Both the position numbers and the translations under genes were made by a program. From the NCBI RefSeq assembly GCF_003149455.1, contig NZ_QFFK01000001.1, forward strand, positions 873,935 to 937,934: a stretch of 64,000 nt of DNA. Direction: 5' to 3'. Shown piece after piece: positions 1-8,921 of this stretch (its first letter is position 1; the number at the start of each line of letters is the position of its first letter). This DNA comes from Chitinophaga deserti. GTDB taxonomy: Bacteria > Bacteroidota > Bacteroidia > Chitinophagales > Chitinophagaceae. A model generated the notes under the pieces. It saw nothing but the letters and a program-made list of their open reading frames with translations. It did no database searches and had not been told where the DNA came from.

Positions 1-66
1 AGACACATTCCCCGTATCGGCAGGTGAATCCTGGATAAGGGGAAGCGCATTCACAGCTATACGCAT
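1..66 (-). CDS. Partial: N-terminus of a probable glycosyltransferase
   Basis: An ATG at 66 on the minus strand opens a frame that runs off the left edge after 22 codons, beginning MRIAVNALPLIQDSPADTG. A start of the form M-(R/K)-I-A-V-N followed by a hydrophobic strand is common in family 1/4 glycosyltransferases (first beta strand of the GT-B fold), so this is my best guess. It lies just downstream of a minus-strand terminator at 102-135, which makes a fresh transcript starting here plausible. With only 22 residues visible the family assignment is weak. Confidence 0.35.
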   Translation of the reverse strand, partial: MRIAVNALPLIQDSPADTGNVS

Positions 67-101
67 TTAAATCGATTGAATCAGGGCACAAACCTAAATA
101 A

Positions 102-135
102 AAAAAGGGTGTTCCCGGCCGGGAATCCCCTTTTT
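102..135 (-). terminator. Rho-independent terminator after the lipoprotein gene
   Basis: AAAAAGGG and CCCCTTTTT flank an inner TTCCC/GGGAA stem, so a hairpin with a U-run can form on the minus strand just past the stop at 154. It separates the lipoprotein gene from the truncated gene at the left edge. Confidence 0.7.
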
Positions 136-153
136 ACTTTATGGAAGCAGTAC

Positions 154-585
154 TTAAATGGTCTTGTTCATAACCCCGAATCGGTAGGTTTTCGTATTCC
201 CCGGCTTGTTATTGCTGGTAACAGTCACCACAATATCTGCCACCTGCCGTTTGGGAAGGTTGATCAGGGAAACACTAACCGTTCCTTCCTTGCTTTTGTA
301 CGCCGGGTTCTGGGCAATTACAGCTCCCGAAGGATCTGTAGCCGTGATGGTAATGGTAACCCCTTCCGGCGGAAGCGGATTTGAGATCAGCTTGATGGAA
401 AACTCCAGCGTAGCGCCCTGAGCGGCATTATCGTCCCGGTTAAGATGGATCCCCGGCAGCTCTGCCTGTAATTCCGCTTCTTCTGCCGGCTTGGGAACCG
501 GATCACCGCTTTTCTTCTTTTTACAGCCCGGCGCTACCAGAACGAAGGCGCACATTAACAGAAAGAGGGATCGTGTCAGGTACAT
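154..585 (-). CDS. Hypothetical lipoprotein
   Basis: A 143-residue protein with a type II signal peptide: hydrophobic stretch of residues 5-19 followed by the lipobox VAPGC, with Cys21 the expected lipidated residue and four lysines directly after it. The mature part (about 40-143) is rich in alternating Thr/Val/Ile and reads like a beta-sandwich (Ig-like) domain, but I recognise no family. It starts 48 nt after the stop of the ABC permease on the same strand, so the two may be co-transcribed. The Lys tail after Cys does not resemble the acidic surface-export signal known in some Bacteroidota, so an inner-leaflet location of the outer membrane is more likely than surface display. Function unknown. 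Confidence 0.8.
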   Translation of the reverse strand: MYLTRSLFLLMCAFVLVAPGCKKKKSGDPVPKPAEEAELQAELPGIHLNRDDNAAQGATLEFSIKLISNPLPPEGVTITITATDPSGAVIAQNPAYKSKEGTVSVSLINLPKRQVADIVVTVTSNNKPGNTKTYRFGVMNKTI

Positions 586-633
586 GCTATGGTTATTAAT
601 TATACTTAAAATTAAAAATAAATATAATACTCA

Positions 634-1764
634 TCAAATTTTTCCACGGACGTCCATAGCATCACGTAATCCGTTCCCCAGCAGATTGAAAGCCAGTACA
701 AGCAGCATGATGGCCAGTCCCGGGGCGAGGGCCAGCAGCGGATTGTGTGTTATGATGAAATTATAGTTCTCCTTGATCATGAGGCCCCAGGAAGGTTGCG
801 GCGGCTGAACCCCTACTCCGAGGAAGCTAAGGCCTGCTTCCACCACGATGGCTGTGGCGAAATTACCGGCAGCTACCACCATCACAGGCCCGAGGATATT
901 TGGCAGAATGTGGCGCACAATGGTGCGGGTATGCCCGTAGCCCAGTGCACGGGTGGCTTCCACGAACTGCAGCTCCCGGAGCCCCAGCACCTGCCCCCTG
1001 ATGATGCGCGCCACGCTCACCCACATGGTAAGCCCCACTGCTATGAACACCTGCCAGAATCCTTTGCCCAGTGCCAGTGTGATGGCGAATACCAGCAGCA
1101 GCGTGGGCATGCTCCAGATCACGTTTATCAGCCACATCACCCCTTCGTCTGCAGCTCCGCGGAAATACCCCGCCACAGCGCCCAGCAGAATACCAATGGT
1201 AAGAGATATCAATACAGCGATGCAGCCTACGCTCAGACTTACACGGGTGCCTACAAGCAGGCGGCTGAGAATGTCGCGCCCAAACTTATCGGTACCGAGG
1301 TGGAAGGTTTGCCGAAACAGATGCTCCTGTGTTATAGCCTGCTGTGCAGCGGAAATATCTGTAATAACTGAATCCTTCCCATACAGCACATGCGCCAGCG
1401 GGTAGCTTTCGGTGGCAGTGGTTACTTCATCCACATACTTTTCCACTACGATTGAATCTTTGGAAAACCGCCAGGACGAAACCGGCACCAGTACATCGGA
1501 GGGTGTTTTACCATATATGAGGCGGTGAAAAAATCCTTCTTTTTCCGGGGCATGCGCCTGCTGAACGGAAAGCATGTGAACAGAGAAACCGGGCTTTTGC
1601 CCGCTTATCTCCAGCACCATCCGGTTGGCATACGACGTACCGTCGGGCGCAAGGTAATATGCGAATACTGCCGCCAGCAGCGCCAGAATAATGACGGCCA
1701 GTCCTGCCACAGCGCCTTTATTGCGCCGGAGCCTTTTCCATGCCTGTTGGGTAAATGCATCCAT
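634..1764 (-). CDS. ABC transporter permease, Opp/Dpp (DppC) type
   Basis: Inner-membrane permease of the peptide/nickel (BPD_transp_1) ABC importer family. The N-terminal segment (NKGAVAGLAVIILALLAAVF) matches the OppC N-terminal helix, then there is a roughly 120-residue periplasmic stretch, the HLGTDKFGRDILSRLL motif typical of DppC/OppC, and five or so C-terminal helices. The EAA coupling loop is visible as EATRALGYGHTRTIVRHILP. An in-frame ATG 27 nt upstream (1791) exists, but the codons between look like AT-rich promoter sequence, so I prefer the internal Met followed by DAFTQQAWKRLRRNKG. No ATPase, binding protein or second permease lies in the window, so the substrate cannot be named; in Bacteroidota such permeases are often scattered. 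Confidence 0.88.
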   Translation of the reverse strand: MDAFTQQAWKRLRRNKGAVAGLAVIILALLAAVFAYYLAPDGTSYANRMVLEISGQKPGFSVHMLSVQQAHAPEKEGFFHRLIYGKTPSDVLVPVSSWRFSKDSIVVEKYVDEVTTATESYPLAHVLYGKDSVITDISAAQQAITQEHLFRQTFHLGTDKFGRDILSRLLVGTRVSLSVGCIAVLISLTIGILLGAVAGYFRGAADEGVMWLINVIWSMPTLLLVFAITLALGKGFWQVFIAVGLTMWVSVARIIRGQVLGLRELQFVEATRALGYGHTRTIVRHILPNILGPVMVVAAGNFATAIVVEAGLSFLGVGVQPPQPSWGLMIKENYNFIITHNPLLALAPGLAIMLLVLAFNLLGNGLRDAMDVRGKI

Positions 1765-2096
1765 GCTGTTCCCAAAATAGCGTAAATACAAGACATTTTT
1801 ACCGCTTTGCCTGCGCGTTTTTTTTCATTTATGATGAAGGCGAATATATAAGGCCATATACGCCACATGCTCTTTTGTGATCACACGAAAATCAACATGC
1901 GCACATGAATCCGTACAATAGCAGGGGTACCAAATTGCGTAATTTCTGACAGACAGATACCATTCCCAACGAGAATAACAGCTTAAGACACGACACAGAT
2001 ACCTGAGATTTTTATGCTTGAGACGTAACCAGTTTAGTGAACAATCCCTGGATAATCTATACCCGATTTTATAATCATCATTAAACGACACAGTTT
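1765..2096. other. Intergenic gap between divergent genes
   Basis: About 330 bases separating the divergently transcribed permease and terpene synthase genes. It must hold both promoters. I see no perfect TTTG/TAnnTTTG promoter, no stable hairpin and no coding frame with sensible residue composition; the 88-residue minus-strand frame here is Cys/Trp/Tyr-rich and not credible as a protein. Confidence 0.5.
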
Positions 2097-3089
2097 ATGG
2101 AAACACTCCAATTGCCGCAGATTTTCTGCCCCTTCCCTTCTATGCTCAATCCTTTCGCAAAAGAAGCCGAAAAACACACAGCAGAATGGGCCAGCCGGTT
2201 TGGTCTGGTAAAATCAGAAAAAGCGAAAGAACGCTTTAACCGCGCCAAATTCGCCATGCTTTCTTCCCGCGCATTCCCTTCCGCCGGGCGTTTCGAATTG
2301 TGCATTGCCGCAGAATTCAACACCTGGTTGTTTTTGCTGGACGACAAGAACGACGAGTCCATGTTCGGTAAACTCGATTTCCTGCAAATGGTTCATTCCT
2401 TCGTAAGCCAGATCCTCCGTAACAATACGGTGGTGGCGCCGGAAGAAGGGATGGCGCTGGCAGACAGCTTCGCCGATCTCTGGAAGCGTATGCGCCGCCT
2501 TGGCAACACTGCATGGCAGCAGCGTTTCGTGAAAAGCATGACCGATTACCTGGACGCCTGCCTTTGGGAAGTGAAAAACCGCATGGCCCACAAAGCACCT
2601 TCAGTAGCGGATTACATCGAAAAGCGCCCTTACACCGGCGCACTGTATGCCGACATCGAGCTCATTGAGATCCTCGAAAACATTTATTTGCCCGACGAAG
2701 TACGCAACCACGAAGTGGTGCAGCAGTTATCCCTCGCCTGCAACAACGTGGTATGCTGGGCCAACGACCTGTTTTCGTTCGACAAAGAACGGCGCCAGGG
2801 CGATGTTCACAACCTCGTGGTGGTATTAAAAGAAGAAAGAGCGCTAACGCTGGAAGCAGCCGTAGCAGAGGCCGCCCGCATGCACGACAACGAAGTGCGC
2901 CGGTTTATTGAATTGAGTGAATCGGTGCCATCGTTCGGAGAAGAAGTGAACGACGAACTACAGCGTTACATCAGTGTCCTGAAAGCCTGGATGAGGGCTA
3001 ACCTCGACTGGAGCTTCGGCGACACTGCAAGGTACCGTATGCACATCCGTGAAACTGCCAGTGGCAACTGGCTCATCTCCCGGATCTGA
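2097..3089 (+). CDS. Class I terpene synthase (terpene cyclase)
   Basis: A 330-residue single-domain class I terpene cyclase, the usual length for bacterial sesqui-/diterpene synthases. The metal-binding sites are complete: Asp-rich motif DDKNDE at 82-87, the NSE triad N223/S227/E231 in NDLFSFDKE, the pyrophosphate-sensor Arg177 exactly 46 residues before Asn223, and the C-terminal RY pair at 312-313. These residues bind three Mg ions and the diphosphate of a prenyl diphosphate and trigger ionisation. The protein has no signal peptide and should be cytosolic. Whether it takes farnesyl or geranylgeranyl diphosphate, and which hydrocarbon it makes, cannot be read from the sequence. No prenyltransferase, P450 or other tailoring gene is adjacent; the next gene converges from the other strand behind a shared terminator. 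Confidence 0.93.
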   Translation: METLQLPQIFCPFPSMLNPFAKEAEKHTAEWASRFGLVKSEKAKERFNRAKFAMLSSRAFPSAGRFELCIAAEFNTWLFLLDDKNDESMFGKLDFLQMVHSFVSQILRNNTVVAPEEGMALADSFADLWKRMRRLGNTAWQQRFVKSMTDYLDACLWEVKNRMAHKAPSVADYIEKRPYTGALYADIELIEILENIYLPDEVRNHEVVQQLSLACNNVVCWANDLFSFDKERRQGDVHNLVVVLKEERALTLEAAVAEAARMHDNEVRRFIELSESVPSFGEEVNDELQRYISVLKAWMRANLDWSFGDTARYRMHIRETASGNWLISRI

Positions 3090-3104
3090 TCTGACGAAAA
3101 AAAA

Positions 3105-3130
3105 GGGGCGGCTAATGTACCTGCCGCCCC
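3105..3130. terminator. Bidirectional terminator, terpene synthase / GT2
   Basis: GGGGCGGC and GCCGCCCC form an 8-bp GC stem around a 10-nt loop, preceded by eight A on the plus strand. It overlaps the last codons of the minus-strand glycosyltransferase and can serve both converging genes. Confidence 0.7.
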
Positions 3131-4257
3131 TTCCATTCGTAAGTTCCGAATTTGCCCAGCCATCCGGCCAGTACAACGTAAATGATATGAAAAGGTTGTC
3201 CGGGTATGAACCACGGAAGGAGCGATCCTTTGCTGAAAAATGCGGCAACGGGTATGAGGAAAAGTAATTCCAATACCACTTTATACGCCATCAGCCACAG
3301 GATCCACATGCGCAGCGCCGGTGTAAAAATGGCCACTATGGCCATCAGCAGCAGCATTACATTCCAGAGGTATACGATCACCAGCACACGGGTAATCCGC
3401 TTGTCTTCATACTTATCTGCCTTCGACGACCAGCGGATGCGCTGATTCATAAAACCTTTTACGGTATCAACCGGCAGCGTGCGAACAATAGCGTCGCGCG
3501 ATTTGAGATAGTGGATACTGCCGGGGTAAGCGTGAGAGATTTTGTACATGAGCAGCATATCATCTCCGGAAGCGATCATATCGATGCCGGTGAAACCGCC
3601 TACTTCCTCGAAAGCCTGCTTTTCATAAGCCAGGTTGGCACCGTTGCACATGGTCCCCGATTCGAGGTATGCCACTGCTCCGGTGATACCCTGCATGGTC
3701 ATGAAGTCGAGCGACTGCAGCTTCTTGAAGAAGTTGGTTTCTTTATAATACGCCACTGGTGCGGCAATGAAGCGGGGTTTGTGGGTTTCGTAACATTTCA
3801 CGATGGCTTCGAGCCACTTGGGGCCCATCACACAATCAGCATCCGTTGTTACGATCAGGTGGCCGGTAGATGCGGCGATGGCCGTTTCGATGGCTTTCTT
3901 CTTATAGGAATTAAGGCGCTCTTCCGGGCTGAGATGATCCGACATGCGGATAACACGCATGTTGGAAGCCGGAAAATAGCGCACAGTATCTGCCGTGTGA
4001 TCGGTAGAGAAATCGTCTACCACAATCACTTCAAACAGATTTGAAGGGTAACTCTGTTGCTGAAGGGCTTCCAGCAGCGGGGGAAGATTGCGTTCTTCAT
4101 TACGTGCCGGGATAATAACCGACACTTTCGTGTTAAACGTATAAGCGTGAGCGGAAGGGTCGAAATTCTTCAACCGGCTCCAGCCATAGAGATACGACAG
4201 CATTAATATACCGTACAATAAAGCAAGCCCGAGCGTGATGATCAATAAAGCAGTCAT
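3112..4257 (-). CDS. Glycosyltransferase family 2, membrane-anchored
   Basis: A processive-type GT2 of 381 residues. One N-terminal transmembrane helix (3-23) precedes the GT-A domain: VSVIIPARNEE nucleotide-binding start, VVDDFSTDHT, the metal-binding TDADC, SGDDM with the catalytic Asp, and QRIRW (the QxxRW motif of chain-forming GT2 enzymes). Two to three helices close the C-terminus. Enzymes of this layout add sugars from nucleotide donors to lipid or polysaccharide acceptors at the inner membrane; the sugar is unknown. It starts 3 nt after the stop of the alpha/beta hydrolase, so the two form an operon. Confidence 0.9.
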   Translation of the reverse strand: MTALLIITLGLALLYGILMLSYLYGWSRLKNFDPSAHAYTFNTKVSVIIPARNEERNLPPLLEALQQQSYPSNLFEVIVVDDFSTDHTADTVRYFPASNMRVIRMSDHLSPEERLNSYKKKAIETAIAASTGHLIVTTDADCVMGPKWLEAIVKCYETHKPRFIAAPVAYYKETNFFKKLQSLDFMTMQGITGAVAYLESGTMCNGANLAYEKQAFEEVGGFTGIDMIASGDDMLLMYKISHAYPGSIHYLKSRDAIVRTLPVDTVKGFMNQRIRWSSKADKYEDKRITRVLVIVYLWNVMLLLMAIVAIFTPALRMWILWLMAYKVVLELLFLIPVAAFFSKGSLLPWFIPGQPFHIIYVVLAGWLGKFGTYEWKGRQVH

Positions 4258-4260
4258 TTC

Positions 4261-5067
4261 CTATGTAGTCGAAATATTTTTTCTAATGATGAATCCCAGT
4301 GATTCCGAAATTAACTGATGCCCTTTGTCGAGCACCAGCACCTGGCATGGAAAAGAGCCGTCGGCAAACTTTTCTCCGATGACGGGGGGGATCACGCGGT
4401 CGTATTTACCGAATATCAGCAACGTGCTGATATGATGCTGCGCCATGAGGCGTTTACAACGCTTTTTATGGGGCAGCATACGCCGCATGATGGTCCAGAC
4501 ATTATACACAAGCTGCCTTTTCTCCGGGCGGTCCATCCGGTGGAGGGCAAATTTGTAGACGCTTTCGTTCAAAAGGCCGCTTCGGCGCCAAAAAGTCAGC
4601 AGGCGAAAAAACAGCGCAGGATTGCGGGTGTTGTACGAAAAGATCCGGTTTCCCAATATGGTTCTGGTGGCAAACATATGCCATGGATTGTTCTTCAACC
4701 CGTCGGGCGCCGCAAGGATGAGGTGCCTGATCCTGTCTGCCATCTGTTCAACGATGCACAGGGACAGCCTTCCGCCCATACTATAACCCAGGAGGGAGAA
4801 CGTTTGTTTGCCGGTTCTTTCCAATATTTTTTCCGTGAGTGCTGCAAGGTCCCGTTTTTCCATAGGCCGGCCTTCCTTCCAGACCGTTTTCCCGTGAAAG
4901 GGCATATCTAACGCAACGATAGTAAATATATTGCCCAATCCCGCATCCATACAACGAAAGTGCGATGCACTCTCCCCGAAGCCGTGGAAGCAGATCAGCA
5001 GTTCTTCCCCCTCACCGGTCTGCATGCCGGAAAAGGTACTGTCAAGATATGATAGACTGAACTCCAT
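4261..5067 (-). CDS. Alpha/beta hydrolase
   Basis: An alpha/beta-hydrolase-fold protein of 268 residues from the chosen start. The frame extends 16 codons upstream, but MEFSLSYLDS begins the first strand and has better context than the upstream residues. Visible parts are the oxyanion loop FHGFGES, the nucleophile elbow GYSMGG, an acid in FGKYDRVIPP and the late His in DKGHQL, giving a complete Ser-Asp-His triad. No signal peptide, so cytosolic. The substrate is unknown; the downstream, translationally close GT2 suggests a role with acyl or glycosyl lipids, which is inference only. Confidence 0.85.
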   Translation of the reverse strand: MEFSLSYLDSTFSGMQTGEGEELLICFHGFGESASHFRCMDAGLGNIFTIVALDMPFHGKTVWKEGRPMEKRDLAALTEKILERTGKQTFSLLGYSMGGRLSLCIVEQMADRIRHLILAAPDGLKNNPWHMFATRTILGNRIFSYNTRNPALFFRLLTFWRRSGLLNESVYKFALHRMDRPEKRQLVYNVWTIMRRMLPHKKRCKRLMAQHHISTLLIFGKYDRVIPPVIGEKFADGSFPCQVLVLDKGHQLISESLGFIIRKNISTT

Positions 5068-5117
5068 GGGGTGTTTTCGGGAATGCGAATTTATAACATT
5101 ATGCCCCGGAATCATAA

Positions 5118-5148
5118 TTTGTCAATTCCCATAAACTCGGTAAATTAC
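5118..5148 (+). promoter_or_regulatory. Possible promoter for acyl-CoA dehydrogenase
   Basis: TTTG at 5118, a 19-nt spacer, then TAAATTAC, which keeps TA and two of four bases of the TAnnTTTG box used by the Bacteroidota primary sigma factor. The ATG at 5174 lies a short leader downstream. Two mismatches make this tentative. Confidence 0.3.
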
Positions 5149-5173
5149 GAGTAGACTAAAAAAATCATGCAAA

Positions 5174-6967
5174 ATGGATACCGCGGTAAATAGCAAAGCA
5201 GCCCTGAAAGGGGCGGAGTTTCTCGTGAAAGACGCATCCCCCGCAGACGTTTTTATTCCGGAAGATTTCTCGGAAGAACAGCTGATGATTAAGGAAATGG
5301 CTGAAACTTTCATTGCCCGTGAAGTAACACCGGTGATTGACCGGCTCGACAAACTGGAGGAAGGGCTCATGCCTTCCCTGCTGGATAAGGCCGGCGAACA
5401 GGGCCTCCTGGGTGCAGCTTTCCCCGAAGAACTCGGCGGGCTGGGTAAAGATTTCATTACCGCAACACTGATAAATGAAGCCCTTGGCGCCGGGCACTCC
5501 TTTTCCGTAGCCATGGCCGCCCATACAGGGATCGGATCGCTCCCTATCCTCTATTTCGGCACCGAAGCGCAAAAACAGCGCTTCATACCCAAACTCGCTT
5601 CCGGTGAAATGAAGGGTGCTTACGCACTTACTGAACCCAACTCCGGGTCCGACGCGCTCAGCGCCAAAACCACTGCTAAACTGACCGACGACGGCAAGCA
5701 TTATATCCTCAACGGCCAGAAGATCTGGATCACAAACTCAGGATTCGCCGATGTGTTCACCGTATTCGCCAAAGTAGACGGCGAGCACTTCACCGGATTT
5801 ATAGTAGAAAAAGGTACCCCCGGCTTTACCCTCGGGCCCGAAGAACATAAAATGGGTATCAAGGGTTCCTCTACCCGGCAGATCTATTTCCAGGACGCTA
5901 AAATACCTGCCGAAAACGTGCTGGGGCAAATCGGCAAAGGGCATCTCATCGCCTTTAACATCCTGAACATAGGCCGCCTGAAACTCTGCGCTGCCACGCA
6001 GGGAGGTGCAAAAGGAAGCCTCAACATTTCTATCCAGTACGCCAAAACGCGCGAACAATTCAAACAACCCATCGCCAACTTCGGCGCTATAAAGCATAAA
6101 CTGGCCGAAATGGCCATTCGTATATGGGTATGCGATTCCGCCCTCTACCGTACCGCGCACCTGATAGATCAGCAGGAGCACGAACTGCTCGCCGCCGGTA
6201 AAGTATTCAACGAAGCCCTGCTTGGCGCCGCAGAAGAATATGCTGTGGAATGCGCCATCCTCAAAGTAAATGGCTCCGAAGTACTCGATTTTGTGGTAGA
6301 CGAAGGCGTGCAGATTCACGGAGGCAACGGCTTCAGCGATGAATACGTTATTTCCAAAGCTTACCGCGACTCCCGCATCAACCGCATCTTCGAAGGCACC
6401 AACGAAATCAACCGCCTCCTCACGCTCGACATGACGCTCAAACGTGCCATGAAAGGTAAGATCGACCTCATGACTCCCGCCATGAACGTTCAGAAAGAAC
6501 TGATGAGCATTCCCGATTTCGGCAGTGAAGATGAAAGTGCTTTTGCCGCGGAAAAGAAAGTGATCGCCAATCTGAAAAAGGCCATCCTCCTCTCCGCAGG
6601 CGCCGCAGCGCAGAAACTCATGATGAAGCTGGAATCCGAACAGGAGATCCTTATGAACATTGCCGATATGGCCATCGAAACATTCGTGAGTGAAAGCGCC
6701 CTGCTCCGCCTTATTAAACTCACCGAACAAAGAGGAGAAGCCGCCACCGCCCTCCAGGCAGATATCGTACGCACTTACCTCACCGATGCTGCAGACCGTG
6801 TGCATAAATCCGGAAGGGATGCGATCAACGGTTTCGCAGAAGGCGATGAACAACGTATGATGCTCCTCGGCCTGAAACGCTTTACCAAAACAACTCCTTT
6901 CAATACTAAAGACGCACGCCGCCGTATTGCCGACAAACTTATCAGTGACGGTAAATACTCTTTTTGA
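5174..6967 (+). CDS. Acyl-CoA dehydrogenase with C-terminal extension
   Basis: FAD-dependent acyl-CoA dehydrogenase catalysing the first alpha,beta-oxidation step of fatty acyl-CoA degradation. At 597 residues it is about 200 longer than the classical enzymes; the extra C-terminal helical domain resembles the long form (VLCAD/ACAD9-like) common in Bacteroidota. Seen: the N-terminal helical domain, the FAD-contacting ALTEPNSGSDA stretch, WITNSG, and the signature FEGTNEINRLL in which Glu407 aligns with the catalytic base of the medium-chain family. It stands alone, ended by the terminator at 7008; no thiolase, hydratase or ETF gene is adjacent in this window. Confidence 0.93.
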   Translation: MDTAVNSKAALKGAEFLVKDASPADVFIPEDFSEEQLMIKEMAETFIAREVTPVIDRLDKLEEGLMPSLLDKAGEQGLLGAAFPEELGGLGKDFITATLINEALGAGHSFSVAMAAHTGIGSLPILYFGTEAQKQRFIPKLASGEMKGAYALTEPNSGSDALSAKTTAKLTDDGKHYILNGQKIWITNSGFADVFTVFAKVDGEHFTGFIVEKGTPGFTLGPEEHKMGIKGSSTRQIYFQDAKIPAENVLGQIGKGHLIAFNILNIGRLKLCAATQGGAKGSLNISIQYAKTREQFKQPIANFGAIKHKLAEMAIRIWVCDSALYRTAHLIDQQEHELLAAGKVFNEALLGAAEEYAVECAILKVNGSEVLDFVVDEGVQIHGGNGFSDEYVISKAYRDSRINRIFEGTNEINRLLTLDMTLKRAMKGKIDLMTPAMNVQKELMSIPDFGSEDESAFAAEKKVIANLKKAILLSAGAAAQKLMMKLESEQEILMNIADMAIETFVSESALLRLIKLTEQRGEAATALQADIVRTYLTDAADRVHKSGRDAINGFAEGDEQRMMLLGLKRFTKTTPFNTKDARRRIADKLISDGKYSF

Positions 6968-7007
6968 GGAGCGGCAACCCGTTAACAATTGAATTAGATA
7001 ACTTTAC

Positions 7008-7042
7008 AAGGAACAGGCACACTGCTTGTTCCTTGTTTTTTT
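7008..7042 (+). terminator. Terminator of the acyl-CoA dehydrogenase gene
   Basis: AAGGAACA and TGTTCCTT pair around a 12-nt loop and are followed by a G and seven T. Confidence 0.8.
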
Positions 7043-7060
7043 AGGACTTTAACCAGCGCT

Positions 7061-8842
7061 ATGTCGAATCGGAAATTAGGGAGCCTGCTGCTTGCGGTCT
7101 GTATCACCGCACCCGCTCTGGCTCAGGAGAAAAGCTTTCTGCGCCTTACCCAGCCGGGAAAATCTAATAACAGCGTATCTGCCGCAAGGCAATTCCTCGT
7201 TGGGGCAACCTGCAAATCGTGTCAGGTATTCGTCAACGATGAACCCCAGAAAGTTTACCCCACCGGTGCCTTCGCAATAGAAGTAACCCTCAGGGAAGGC
7301 GGTAACGAATTCCTGTTGAAATCTATAGGCCCAAATGGCGATTCTACTCAGCGCTCCGTTTGGTACAGCTACAACATACCCCAGGCGCCGCAGCCCGTTT
7401 CCAGCGTCAGCATTGCTTCTATCCAGACATTTCCTGCAGGCAACCTTACTGTTGCCCCCGGCGATATCATTCGCATCCGTGTGAAAGCCATACCCGGAGG
7501 TACCGTGAGGCTGGGCGATGCCATCACGCTCAGCGAACTCCCCGTGAGCGATCACCAAACCATGCCCGGCATCTACCAGGGCACCTACACCGTACAGTGT
7601 GCCGACCCGCTCATTCAGGGTAAGCAGCTGCCGGTATCTCTCGAATTCGAAGGCACGCGCGTCAACCGATTTACGCCCAATATATTCACCCTCCGCGATC
7701 CGCAGGCACAGCCACTGGTGGGCAAAACCACCGGCGATGATCCAATCCTGAAATACGGATTGGGTGAAGACCGCCTCGGCGGTGCACGCATGGGCAGCCT
7801 GGATACCGGCGTAGTACTGAACATTACCGGCAAAGCCGATGGTGATTACCGTGTTCAGCTGTCTAAAACCCTCAGCGCCTGGATTCCGCAGGAATTTGTG
7901 AAGCTCCTGCCGGCAGGTACCTTCCCGCCATCATCCCTCACAGGGTCGTGGCGGGTATGGGGCGACGACCGTTTCGATTATGTGACCGTAGGTCTCAACA
8001 CCAAACTGCCTTACCGGACTATCCAGCAAAACGACCCGGCACGGATCGTTATTGACATTTTCGGCGCCACGTCCAATACCAACTGGATCACCCAGCTGGA
8101 AAATACCAAAGCCATTAAAAACGTGTATTACGAGCAGCCGGAAGATGATATCCTGCGCGTGGTGATTGAACTGAAGCATACCCAGCACTGGGGCCACCAG
8201 GTGTATTACAACGGCAGCATATTAACCGTAAAGGTGAAGCGCCCGCCTTCCAAACCGGGCCTCGGTAACCTTACCATTGCAGTAGACGCCGGCCATGGCG
8301 GGAGGAACCTTGGTGCGCAGGGGCCTACCGGGGTATATGAAAAGGAAATGGCACTGGCAGTATCAGTGGCCCTGCAGCAGGCCCTCCAGGAGGCAGGCGC
8401 CCGCGTGGTGATGACAAGGGTGAATGATTCTTACGTAGACAATGGCTACCGCGTAGTATCCTACCGGGATAAAGACCCTGATCTGCTGGTAAGCATCCAC
8501 CTTAATTCCTCTGCCGACCCCATCCGCATCCAGGGCACCAGCACTTACTACAAGCATATCGGCTTCCGCCCGCTGAGCCAGCACATCTATAAACGCCTGC
8601 TGGAACTGGGCCTGAAGGAATTCGGGAACGTAGGCAGCTTCAATTTTGCATTGAACAGTCCTACCGAATACCCCAACGTATTGGTGGAAACCCTGTTCCT
8701 GAGCAATCCTGAAGATGAAATGAAGATCCTGGACCCGGCCTTCCGCCGCGAAATGGCAGGGAAGATCGTGGAAGGGATTAAAGATTTTGTGGAAGAAGGA
8801 TATGCAGGATCAGCTAAAAATACCGTGGCATTAAACCCATGA
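7061..8842 (+). CDS. N-acetylmuramoyl-L-alanine amidase (Amidase_3)
   Basis: A secreted zinc amidase of 593 residues that cleaves the lactyl-Ala bond in peptidoglycan. A Sec signal peptide ends at ALAQ (residue 22). The C-terminal 190 residues carry the Amidase_3 fold: first zinc His412 in DAGHGG, second ligand Glu in YEKEMALA, third His in VSIHLNSS, and the catalytic Glu in VLVETLFLSN. The roughly 380-residue N-terminal part is all beta in character and likely holds AMIN/SH3-like modules for wall targeting; it includes two Cys (TCKSC) near residue 50. Such amidases act in daughter-cell separation. Gene stands alone between a terminator and a long non-coding gap. Confidence 0.9.
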   Translation: MSNRKLGSLLLAVCITAPALAQEKSFLRLTQPGKSNNSVSAARQFLVGATCKSCQVFVNDEPQKVYPTGAFAIEVTLREGGNEFLLKSIGPNGDSTQRSVWYSYNIPQAPQPVSSVSIASIQTFPAGNLTVAPGDIIRIRVKAIPGGTVRLGDAITLSELPVSDHQTMPGIYQGTYTVQCADPLIQGKQLPVSLEFEGTRVNRFTPNIFTLRDPQAQPLVGKTTGDDPILKYGLGEDRLGGARMGSLDTGVVLNITGKADGDYRVQLSKTLSAWIPQEFVKLLPAGTFPPSSLTGSWRVWGDDRFDYVTVGLNTKLPYRTIQQNDPARIVIDIFGATSNTNWITQLENTKAIKNVYYEQPEDDILRVVIELKHTQHWGHQVYYNGSILTVKVKRPPSKPGLGNLTIAVDAGHGGRNLGAQGPTGVYEKEMALAVSVALQQALQEAGARVVMTRVNDSYVDNGYRVVSYRDKDPDLLVSIHLNSSADPIRIQGTSTYYKHIGFRPLSQHIYKRLLELGLKEFGNVGSFNFALNSPTEYPNVLVETLFLSNPEDEMKILDPAFRREMAGKIVEGIKDFVEEGYAGSAKNTVALNP

Positions 8843-8852
8843 TCTTCAGCTA

Positions 8853-8921
8853 TAAAGAAGGGTTACTGTATACTTAAAGAAGGGTTAATGTATATAAAAT
8901 GGTACTAAACCCAATGCAGTA
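8853..8921 (+). repeat. Dispersed non-coding element, copy 1
   Basis: Starts with the 13-mer TAAAGAAGGGTTA, which recurs 22 bp later at 8875, and continues through TGTATATAAAA, GGTACT and AAACCCAAT to CAGTA. The same blocks in the same order occur inverted at 32166-32223, where the second 13-mer is missing. Position just after a stop codon and before a divergent gap suggests a regulatory or mobile palindrome-like unit; function unknown. Confidence 0.6.

Noticed and set aside
1825..2091. 88-residue minus-strand frame between permease and terpene synthase
   Set aside because: Cys/Tyr/Arg/Trp-rich translation of AT-rich promoter sequence; not protein-like.
2097..4257. A terpenoid cluster linking the synthase, GT2 and hydrolase
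   Set aside because: The GT2/hydrolase pair converges on the synthase from the other strand behind a shared terminator, so there is no operon and no tailoring evidence.
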